A stretch of DNA of 64,000 nt. It comes from NC2004 sp050874905. Lineage in GTDB: Bacteria > Bacillota > Clostridia > Lachnospirales > Lachnospiraceae. The notes under the pieces were generated by a model. The model ran no database searches. It was not told the origin of the DNA and was given only the letters and a program-made list of their open reading frames with translations. The DNA lies in NCBI GenBank assembly GCA_050874905.1, contig JBNMLP010000010.1:38906-102905 (forward strand), read 5' to 3'. Positions 17,949 through 25,143 of the stretch are shown here, one piece after another (position 1 is the first letter of the stretch; each line of letters begins with the position of its first letter). The position numbers were made by a program, and so were the translations under genes.

Positions 17949-18722
17949 TTACAATTCCTCCGCAAAACGCTTGCTCATTTTTCTAAAAATAATCGCACCA
18001 ATCACCAACGCCATAAAACATTCCACTGAACCAATCAGCATATTACTTAATTCCGGCACCTGTTTAAAATAAAGAATATCTCTATATGCCACAATAACTC
18101 TTGTAATTGGATTCATCATATATATAAAACGATATTTCTGCGGAACATATTGCAATGCATAAATAACAGGAGATGCATACATTAACACAAGAGAAAGTGC
18201 ATTCAAAATCTGCTGCATATCTCTAAAATATACGGTGACTGCACTCGCCACGAAAGTAATTCCTAATGCCAACATATACTGCATAATTAATACAACTGGG
18301 AAAAAAAGTATACACATGATACTAATTCCATATCCGGTGATGATCAAAACCGCAAAAACCATAATAAACGACATCAGCATATTAATAAACTGTGCTGTTA
18401 CAAATGCTACCGGCAATACTTCTCGAGGAAAATATATTTTTTTCAACATATCCTGCTGCCCTATTACAGACATACACCCTCCGTTTAAACAAGATGCAAA
18501 AAATAGCCATGGCACCAAAGCAACAAACAAATGCAAGTGAAAATATGGAATATTTACCACTGGCATAATTTTTGTAAACAAAATAGTATATATGAGCAGC
18601 TGTAGCAACGGATCAATAAAAGACCACAAAAATCCTAATACCGATTTTTTATATCTTCCTACCAAGTCTCTTTTGACTAAATTAGCAATCATTGCTCTAT
18701 AATCATATAAATCATGTAACAT
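17949..18722 (-). CDS. Polysaccharide ABC exporter, permease subunit (Wzm/TagG/RgpC type)
   Basis: A 257-residue ABC-2 type permease with six predicted membrane helices. The R-D-L-V-G-R-Y-K-x-S-V-L-G-F-L-W coupling segment near the N terminus is characteristic of Wzm/TagG proteins. It forms the membrane channel for the ATPase encoded next. The start is ATG 18722, six bases after GGAG; a TTG overlapping that site gives a slightly longer but unlikely protein. This is the only dedicated polysaccharide exporter in the window. Confidence 0.93.
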   Translation of the reverse strand: MLHDLYDYRAMIANLVKRDLVGRYKKSVLGFLWSFIDPLLQLLIYTILFTKIMPVVNIPYFHLHLFVALVPWLFFASCLNGGCMSVIGQQDMLKKIYFPREVLPVAFVTAQFINMLMSFIMVFAVLIITGYGISIMCILFFPVVLIMQYMLALGITFVASAVTVYFRDMQQILNALSLVLMYASPVIYALQYVPQKYRFIYMMNPITRVIVAYRDILYFKQVPELSNMLIGSVECFMALVIGAIIFRKMSKRFAEEL

Positions 18723-18745
18723 TTTTTTCTCCAAATAAACATTTC

Positions 18746-19627
18746 TTAGTCTGCCACATATTTTCCGTCAATAACATCCTTCAAATACGCACCATACTGA
18801 TTCTTTTTTAACACATCATAAGTTTTCATTACCTCTTCTTTGGTGATCCATCCATTTAAGTAGCCAATTTCTTCCAGGCAGCCAATCTTACGATGCTGAT
18901 GCGTCTCGACCGTCTTCACAAAATTGGTAGCATCCACTAATGACTCGTGTGTTCCGGTATCCAGCCAGGTGAATCCCTGTCCCAAAACTTCCACACTAAG
19001 CTCACCATTTTCAAGATAGATCTTGTTAAGATCCGTAATCTCTAACTCACCACGCGCAGATGGTTTTAAATTCTTCGCATACTCTACAACTTTATTATCA
19101 TAAAAATAAAGTCCGGTCACACAGTAATTTGACTTTGGTTTCTCTGGCTTTTCTTCAATAGAAATCGCCTTACCATCCTTATCAAATTCTACAATTCCAA
19201 ACCGCTCCGGATCATCTACATAATATCCAAACACAGTAGCTCCGTTTTCTTTTGTAGCTGCTGCACGCAGTCTCTTCTTCAAGCCATGTCCATGGAAAAT
19301 ATTATCCCCCAATACCATCGCTACAGAATCATCTCCAATAAAATCTGCACCGATAATAAATGCCTGTGCCAATCCGTCCGGACTTGGCTGCACTTTATAA
19401 GAAAGTTCAATACCAAACTGGTGACCATCACCAAGCAGCTCCTGAAATCTTGGTGTATCGTCCGGAGTTGATATAATTAATATTTCCCGGATACCGGCAT
19501 TCATAAGCACCGATAACGGATAATAGATCATTGGTTTGTCATAGATTGGCAATAACTGTTTTGATGTTACCATTGTAAGTGGATATAATCTGGTCCCACT
19601 ACCACCTGCTAAAATAATTCCCTTCAT
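18746..19627 (-). CDS. rfbA: Glucose-1-phosphate thymidylyltransferase
   Basis: RmlA makes dTDP-glucose from dTTP and glucose-1-phosphate, the entry step for all dTDP-deoxysugars here. The N terminus has LAGGSGTRLYPLT, the nucleotide-binding signature, followed by S-K-Q-L-L-P-I-Y-D-K-P-M-I-Y-Y. At 293 residues it is full length. It is about 15 kb away from rfbBDC within the same leftward unit, so the four rml genes bracket the exporter and transferase genes. GGAGG precedes the ATG. Confidence 0.97.
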   Translation of the reverse strand: MKGIILAGGSGTRLYPLTMVTSKQLLPIYDKPMIYYPLSVLMNAGIREILIISTPDDTPRFQELLGDGHQFGIELSYKVQPSPDGLAQAFIIGADFIGDDSVAMVLGDNIFHGHGLKKRLRAAATKENGATVFGYYVDDPERFGIVEFDKDGKAISIEEKPEKPKSNYCVTGLYFYDNKVVEYAKNLKPSARGELEITDLNKIYLENGELSVEVLGQGFTWLDTGTHESLVDATNFVKTVETHQHRKIGCLEEIGYLNGWITKEEVMKTYDVLKKNQYGAYLKDVIDGKYVAD

Positions 19628-19660
19628 ATGTTCGTACCTCCATTTTATTCTATTACATCA

Positions 19661-20554
19661 CTATATTCTTCCTATCAACATTAACATCCGGAGCATCAGT
19701 TCCGAACTAACCACTGGACGAAAGCGTTTGGGATAAAAACATTTATATACTGCACCAGGAAAAGAATATGTTTCTTTCGCAAAACGCTTGACCCATTTTT
19801 CATTCTTCTCTGATAAACAGTCTCCAAATACATGCTCAAACTCTTTCATTCTCTTTTTTATATCTGATTCCTGTGTCAGCATACGCTTAACCCATCTTAT
19901 TCTGCTCTTTAACGTTATTCTTGTAACATTCTCCTGATGCGCCCGGTGTATTGCCCCTACTGCCTGATCATTGTAGGCCACACCAAACGCTTTTACAATA
20001 TTAGCAGCCCACCAGTCATGATAATCAATTTGTGAAGCATCGCCCTTCAGCATATACTGCCGCATCGTCTGGTTCACTACCATTGCAAAACCAGAATAAT
20101 GATTTTCTGTAATTGATCTCCGGAAATCATATTTCTCTTCTTTATAGTAAAAAGTCGATGTCGCCCCTGTTGCCTCGTTCCTTATCAAATAGGCGCAATG
20201 ATAAAGCAATGGAATACCTGTTTTCTCCTGAGCATCCAACCAAGCAACCGCTCTTTGGGTCTTATCCGGATACCAGATATCGTCCTGATCTGCAAAAGAA
20301 TAGTACTCTGCATCTTTCACATGATCTAATAGCCACCAAAAGCTCTTCAAAAATCCTACATTTTCTCCCAGATAAAGTACAAAAGAATATTTCTCCTGCA
20401 ACATTTTCAACCGATTTACAAATACAGGATCTGACCCATCATCACGTATATACAGTTTCAAGCCATCCTGTGTCTGTTCGTATATGCTTTTTATCTGTTC
20501 TTCAATATAATCTCCACCGTTATAAGTGGACATCAAAACCGCTATCTTATCCAT
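19661..20554 (-). CDS. GT2 family glycosyltransferase, rhamnosyltransferase type
   Basis: A 297-residue paralogue of the gene at 3490. It has M-S-T-Y-N-G-G-D-Y, R-D-D-G-S-D and the metal site DQDDIWYPDK near residue 91, all in the same positions. The C termini align (M-L-R-M-L-M-L-I-G-R-I). It probably transfers L-rhamnose or a related deoxysugar in the backbone. The start ATG at 20554 has GGTGAAAG upstream. It follows the DUF2304 gene after 16 bases. Confidence 0.88.
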   Translation of the reverse strand: MDKIAVLMSTYNGGDYIEEQIKSIYEQTQDGLKLYIRDDGSDPVFVNRLKMLQEKYSFVLYLGENVGFLKSFWWLLDHVKDAEYYSFADQDDIWYPDKTQRAVAWLDAQEKTGIPLLYHCAYLIRNEATGATSTFYYKEEKYDFRRSITENHYSGFAMVVNQTMRQYMLKGDASQIDYHDWWAANIVKAFGVAYNDQAVGAIHRAHQENVTRITLKSRIRWVKRMLTQESDIKKRMKEFEHVFGDCLSEKNEKWVKRFAKETYSFPGAVYKCFYPKRFRPVVSSELMLRMLMLIGRI

Positions 20555-20570
20555 GATGAATCTTTCACCA

Positions 20571-20963
20571 CTACACCTCCAGGTGTTCTTTCTTTTCTTC
20601 CTTCTTCTGACTCAGTTCCTGATATTCTTCCCGCTGTTCTTTTCCACTAATCCCAACTTCCTGTATCAGTGCCTGTAATTTATTCTCTAAGTTTGAGATC
20701 TCGATCGTCATCATAAATACTTTCACAAGCAGGATTCCGATAATGAACAAATATACCATATTAGCAGGCGACATAATCCCAAGCATATAGGCAAGCCAAT
20801 ACACAATCTGTGGGAACACCGCCATCAAGATCATGATGATCGACAGTACGATCCAAAACAGGGTATATTCGATCTGCATTTTGGAATAGCGGATTTTCCT
20901 GATAATATAAAATAAACTGATAATGGACAACGCCACTAAACAGATTCTTAATGCTACGGACAT
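20571..20963 (-). CDS. DUF2304 small membrane protein
   Basis: A 130-residue protein with three hydrophobic segments (about 5-20, 35-60, 66-90) and a charged helical C terminus rich in E, K and Q, as in DUF2304 proteins. Genes of this family sit next to DPM1-like GT2 genes in many wall-polysaccharide loci, as here, with 8 bases between them. It may help the transferase at the membrane; its biochemical role is not established. GGTGG precedes the ATG. Confidence 0.85.
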   Translation of the reverse strand: MSVALRICLVALSIISLFYIIRKIRYSKMQIEYTLFWIVLSIIMILMAVFPQIVYWLAYMLGIMSPANMVYLFIIGILLVKVFMMTIEISNLENKLQALIQEVGISGKEQREEYQELSQKKEEKKEHLEV

Positions 20964-20971
20964 TGTTCCAC

Positions 20972-21685
20972 CTACTTTCTTGTCATAATGACATGCTTGT
21001 CATCTCGTTTCCGGAAACTCTGGATAAAGAAAATGGACACAAGCATCCGAAACATATACATTGCTGACCGGGACAGACTTAAATAACTGCTGCCCGTCAT
21101 CCGCTCATCCATCTTCACCTGCACCTCCGCAATGCTCGCTCCCTGCTTTAACAGGTAGGAGATCGTATCCGGCTCCGGTCCATAGTTTAAGTTGACTGCA
21201 AATTCCTTGATCATGGCGCGGTTAAACATCCGCATGCCCGACGTAGGATCCAATATTTTTTTGCCGGTGGTCCAGAGGATCGCTTTTGTTAATATTCTGG
21301 AACCGATCATCCGCGCCGAACGCTCCTTGGCTTTATGCACATAACGAGATCCTATGACAATGTCATAGCCCTCTTCCATTTTGGTAAGCATTTTCTTGAT
21401 ATATTCGGGACGGTGCTGACCGTCTGCATCAAATTGTACGGCACAGTCATAGCCTTTTCGGTAAGCATATTTTAATCCCGCCTGAAAGGCTCCGGCGAGT
21501 CCTAAATTCACAGGCAGGTCTATAATCTCAAATCCATTTCTGTGGCAACGTCTGGATGTATGATCGGTCGATCCGTCATTGACCACAACATAATCATATT
21601 CTGGATAATTTTCCTTTATGGTATTGACCACATGTACAATGTTGTCTTCCTCATTGTACGCAGGTATAATCATCAGCAATCGCAT
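20972..21685 (-). CDS. GT2 family glycosyltransferase (DPM1-like)
   Basis: A 237-residue GT-A enzyme with I-P-A-Y-N-E-E-D-N, V-N-D-G-S-T-D and the metal site F-D-A-D-G-Q-H. A downstream D-P-T-S-G-M-R segment is also typical of polyprenyl-phosphate mannosyltransferase-like GT2 proteins. It has no C-terminal membrane domain, and the adjacent DUF2304 protein could supply a membrane anchor. It is the first gene of the rhamnan locus, 110 bases after the predicted start site. GGAGG precedes the ATG. Confidence 0.87.
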   Translation of the reverse strand: MRLLMIIPAYNEEDNIVHVVNTIKENYPEYDYVVVNDGSTDHTSRRCHRNGFEIIDLPVNLGLAGAFQAGLKYAYRKGYDCAVQFDADGQHRPEYIKKMLTKMEEGYDIVIGSRYVHKAKERSARMIGSRILTKAILWTTGKKILDPTSGMRMFNRAMIKEFAVNLNYGPEPDTISYLLKQGASIAEVQVKMDERMTGSSYLSLSRSAMYMFRMLVSIFFIQSFRKRDDKHVIMTRK

Positions 21686-21702
21686 ATTGTACCTCCAAAG
21701 CA

Positions 21703-21783
21703 GGGGTTCTTAATTAGCTTCCCCAAGTTCTGCCTTTTAACACTGTTTCACTGAAACAATGCGATAGTGATCCCTTTTATCAC
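21703..21783 (-). promoter_or_regulatory. Structured 5' leader of the polysaccharide operon
   Basis: The roughly 100-base leader between the promoter and the first GT2 gene can form three simple hairpins on the minus strand: GTGAT/ATCAC (21767-21783), TGTTTC/GAAACA (21744-21758) and GGGG/CCCC (21703-21724). None has a T run, so these are not ordinary terminators. They may be regulatory; I match them to no known riboswitch. Confidence 0.3.
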
Positions 21784-21795
21784 ATATATAGATTT

Positions 21796-21824
21796 ATTGT
21801 AACATATTTTTCAATATGTAACAA
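21796..21824 (-). promoter_or_regulatory. Promoter of the rhamnan/ABC-exporter operon
   Basis: TTGTTA (21819-21824) and TACAAT (21796-21801) lie 17 bases apart on the minus strand, in the 167-base gap after the GT2 gene at 21853. This is the likely main start of transcription for genes down to rfbA and beyond. Confidence 0.78.
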
Positions 21825-21852
21825 CATTTGACAGCTTAAGATTTTCTGACGT

Positions 21853-22653
21853 TCACACCTGATTTTCCTTTTCGCTTTTCTGATACCATCCGCACAGCAC
21901 CTTTGCAATTGCTTTTGGCCAGAACTTCAAAAACATTTCATAATCTTCGCCTTTCCGCTGGTGATCCTGAATCGTTGCCGTGGTTTCCGAACCTTCATGG
22001 ATACGGTGTGCCATAAGCGGACGTGGCAGGTAACAAAAGCCCCCCTTTTCTCTGGAAAGCTGCTCCCATGTCTCCCAGTCTAAGTTGCTGCGAAAATGCG
22101 GCACAAACAATTCGTCCCGTCCCTGTTTCTTTAAAAATGCGGTAATCCGCCCGGTATGATACATAACAGAAGGACAGCAGATCGCATTTCCAAAGCGCAG
22201 GGCAAAACGCCTCGCGAAACGACTGTTTCCACCAAATATGCGAAGCGGAAGCAGCAGCAGATCTTTGATTTTTAAATTTATCCCCCGGACAAAGGTTTCA
22301 TTTTTACATTCGTAATAATTACAGAATCCGATCAGACACCCTGGATGCTCCTTCATTTTCTGCAGCAGCAGCTTCGTATAATCCTTTTCATATAAGTCGT
22401 CCTGATGCGCGATCGTCACATAAGGGGTGGAGGCACAGGACAAGGCATAGTTCCAGTCCGGTGCGATTCCTGATTTTCCCTCCCGTACGCAGTAAGTGAG
22501 TCCGTACTTTTCACTGATCTGCTCTAAATAGGGACTTGGTGTCGAGGTCGCCAGCACCAGTTCACTCGGCACACTCTGTTCTTTTAACGATCTCGCACAC
22601 GCCTCAATATACGGACTTTCTTTGTATGCACATAGCACAAATGTATGATCCAT
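21853..22653 (-). CDS. GT2 family glycosyltransferase
   Basis: A 266-residue GT-A type transferase. Its N terminus V-L-C-A-Y-K-E-S-P-Y and the H-Q-D-D-L-Y metal site near residue 98 place it in GT2. A tryptophan-rich N-L-D-W-E-T-W-E-Q-L segment near the C terminus is common in these enzymes and lies at the acceptor site. It is the last gene of the unit with the two LTA-synthase-like genes and may add a sugar to a glycerophosphate polymer or its lipid anchor. AAAGGAG precedes the ATG. Confidence 0.83.
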   Translation of the reverse strand: MDHTFVLCAYKESPYIEACARSLKEQSVPSELVLATSTPSPYLEQISEKYGLTYCVREGKSGIAPDWNYALSCASTPYVTIAHQDDLYEKDYTKLLLQKMKEHPGCLIGFCNYYECKNETFVRGINLKIKDLLLLPLRIFGGNSRFARRFALRFGNAICCPSVMYHTGRITAFLKKQGRDELFVPHFRSNLDWETWEQLSREKGGFCYLPRPLMAHRIHEGSETTATIQDHQRKGEDYEMFLKFWPKAIAKVLCGWYQKSEKENQV

Positions 22654-22670
22654 GTTTTTTCTCCTTTATC

Positions 22671-25139
22671 TTACTTCCCAAACATTTCCTTTTGCAGCCG
22701 CAGACCCCGCTCCCCAAAATGTCCATATTCCACCATCTGGTAATCTTTGATCTGCGTCAAATGTTCTCCCTCGTCAAACAATCCATGCCATACACCATCT
22801 GTTGTCCGGTAGCCATAGGCGTTGATCGCCGGAAGCTCCGTTTGAAGCGCAGAGAGGTATTGGCTATAGGTGTCCTGCGGAAGTCCCGCGTACTGAAGCA
22901 CCGTGGAATACAGATAATTGGTACTTGTCACCACATCTGTTTTGGTTCCAATGTCATAATTGGCCCACAGCAGAAATGGGGTACAATACCGCTCCTGCAT
23001 CTGCGCCTGATCGTACTGCATCGTTTTGTCTCCCCGGATCACTTGACTTACGTACTCTTCCTCGACGGCAGGCTGATGATCTCCAAACATCAGGATCAGT
23101 GTCGACTCCTTGTACTCTTTAAAATAAGTAAGCAGATGTTCATATGCCTGATCGGAAAGATAGGCACTGGACAGGTACTCATTTGCCTTTGGATAACTAC
23201 CGTCGTCCGCCACGATCTGCGTTTCAAATGGATATCCGGTCGTATAGGCTCCATGATTCTGCATCGTAACCGCCATGACAAAAAGCCGCTCATCGTCCTT
23301 TTTCTGCTCCATTTGTTCTTCGATCTTTTTATAGGTGGCATCGTCTGTAATATGCCGGATATTTTCCGCATTCACAAAATCATCCTGTGTCAGGAACGTG
23401 TCAAAGCCGAGCGAACGGTACGCTGCCGTCCGGTTCCAGTTGCTTCCCTTACACGGATGGATCGCCATCGTGCGGTACCCAAGACTTTTTACATACCGCG
23501 GCAGTCCAAGCGTTTCCTTCTTCATATACTGTTGATACGGCACACTGCCAAGCGGCAAAAATGCCATGCTGTTTCCGGTCAGACATTCAAACTCGGAATC
23601 CGCTGTCAGACTGCCGTAAATGGAAACATAGCATTTTCCTTTCACAATGTGGTCGTTTAGACTGTGGATATATGGAAGATAATCCTGACTGACGTACGCA
23701 TTACCATCTTTGGCAACCAGATTGTAATCCGCCAGACTTTCATTCATGATCACAATGATATTCGGACGCTGCTGTTTCGTTTCCTTTTCTTTCTTCTCTG
23801 TCCGGTACGGCTTCAGGATCTCCTCCACCTGCTGCCTGCTGTACTCCTTTGGCCGCTCCATATTGAGATAATGCAGATTCATAAAAAAGTCAAGGTATAC
23901 TCCATTTTGCTCACAATTCTGTTTGCGATACCAGACAGAGTAGCTGATGCCGGAGGATGCGATCACGTCCGACACATAAAGGTAGCGGATACCGATCACT
24001 CCAACAAGGAAAATGCTGAAACGAAGCACCACCTTTGCAGCACGCACATAACGCCGTTTCCAGCTCTCCCGGTCGATCTTATACTGTCCCAGTACTGCCA
24101 CGAAAAAGAGGTATACCAAAAAGAACGAAAGGTAGCGAAGCTGCTCATGCGTAAAGCTGAGCTGATAGCTGTCACTGACATCCAGCGCAGTCTTTACAAA
24201 CATCAGATCAGACGGTGTAACCGGAGCTCCCCGGAACAAGATCACCTGGATGCTTGCCAGTGCCAGAAGCAGCGCTGTACCATCCAGTAAAAGAAGGGTT
24301 ATATAGCGGTTCCCGATCACACCAAACAATACACATTGCAGCAGAAAGAGCAGTGCGCAGTTTAACACAAAGGCTTCCTGATACGCGTGATCCTGCACGC
24401 CATACAGACATTTTGTCAAGGAAAATACAATCGTTGGATTACAGAAAAAGAGTGCCCAGCCGACTCCTGCCACTTCTCCCAGCCGTTTTTCAAAGGAACG
24501 CGGAATGATAAGCAAAAGAAGTAGTAGTAATCCGGCAAGATAAAACCCCTGTTTGTTCAGGGAATCGTCTACTTCATAATGCACCTGCAGGGCAAGCACC
24601 GCTCCCGCTATTTTCTGTCCGGCAACATAACAGTTTTTCAGATAATCATTGGGAGTGGCATAATAGATTCCCGGTGTAACTGCACTGTCATTTCCCTTTG
24701 GTGCTGTCACGATCACCAGATATCCGGTATCCTCGCGCAATGCCACACCCTTTTTAAAGTGCACCACCGTAGCTTTGTCCTGCTTCATGGATGCAAAGGA
24801 AACCTTCTGTTTGGCAAGCACTTTTTTGGTCTGCTTTTCCAAAAGCTTGACCGTCAGAAAAGAATCCTTGTCTTCCGTTCCTGTTATGGCAAACCGGATT
24901 CTTACATCCTTTGCTGTTACATTTTCCTGAAACCGGATCTCCTGTCTTGCACGCTGCCCTGCCCCGATGCTTCCCGTCGTTTTTTCACTCACTGCCACAT
25001 CCGGTGTCAGACAGGAAAGCACCTGTTTTTCCGGCAGTTTCACATAAACTAAAAATAACAGCACCGCAAAAATAGCGAGTATGCGTACCACATGATACTT
25101 CCTACACCATTTCCACGCTGCTGTTATTCTTTCTTTCAC
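22671..25139 (-). CDS. LTA-synthase-family membrane sulfatase-fold enzyme (copy 2)
   Basis: An 822-residue polyglycerol-phosphate-synthase-like enzyme. After one membrane helix (20-33) comes an extracytoplasmic beta-rich domain (about 40-190), then several helices (200-390) and a C-terminal sulfatase-fold domain. Catalytic landmarks are Glu467 (I-M-N-E-S-L), the nucleophile Thr512 (S-L-T-A-D-S-E-F) and Asp687-His688 (F-G-D-H-Q-P). The large domain between helices 1 and 2 is absent from classical LtaS, which has five helices and no such insert. The start is GTG, 9 bases after GGAGG located at the end of the previous gene. Confidence 0.85.
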   Translation of the reverse strand: MKERITAAWKWCRKYHVVRILAIFAVLLFLVYVKLPEKQVLSCLTPDVAVSEKTTGSIGAGQRARQEIRFQENVTAKDVRIRFAITGTEDKDSFLTVKLLEKQTKKVLAKQKVSFASMKQDKATVVHFKKGVALREDTGYLVIVTAPKGNDSAVTPGIYYATPNDYLKNCYVAGQKIAGAVLALQVHYEVDDSLNKQGFYLAGLLLLLLLIIPRSFEKRLGEVAGVGWALFFCNPTIVFSLTKCLYGVQDHAYQEAFVLNCALLFLLQCVLFGVIGNRYITLLLLDGTALLLALASIQVILFRGAPVTPSDLMFVKTALDVSDSYQLSFTHEQLRYLSFFLVYLFFVAVLGQYKIDRESWKRRYVRAAKVVLRFSIFLVGVIGIRYLYVSDVIASSGISYSVWYRKQNCEQNGVYLDFFMNLHYLNMERPKEYSRQQVEEILKPYRTEKKEKETKQQRPNIIVIMNESLADYNLVAKDGNAYVSQDYLPYIHSLNDHIVKGKCYVSIYGSLTADSEFECLTGNSMAFLPLGSVPYQQYMKKETLGLPRYVKSLGYRTMAIHPCKGSNWNRTAAYRSLGFDTFLTQDDFVNAENIRHITDDATYKKIEEQMEQKKDDERLFVMAVTMQNHGAYTTGYPFETQIVADDGSYPKANEYLSSAYLSDQAYEHLLTYFKEYKESTLILMFGDHQPAVEEEYVSQVIRGDKTMQYDQAQMQERYCTPFLLWANYDIGTKTDVVTSTNYLYSTVLQYAGLPQDTYSQYLSALQTELPAINAYGYRTTDGVWHGLFDEGEHLTQIKDYQMVEYGHFGERGLRLQKEMFGK

Positions 25140-25143
25140 GATA

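Noticed and set aside
22536..23660. A long plus-strand open frame across the LTA-synthase-like gene
   Set aside because: It lies antisense to a well-supported gene, has no recognisable protein features and no ribosome binding site; it is a shadow of the minus-strand coding sequence. The same holds for other plus-strand frames at 23664-24290, 25276-26541, 47656-48588 and 51480-52207.
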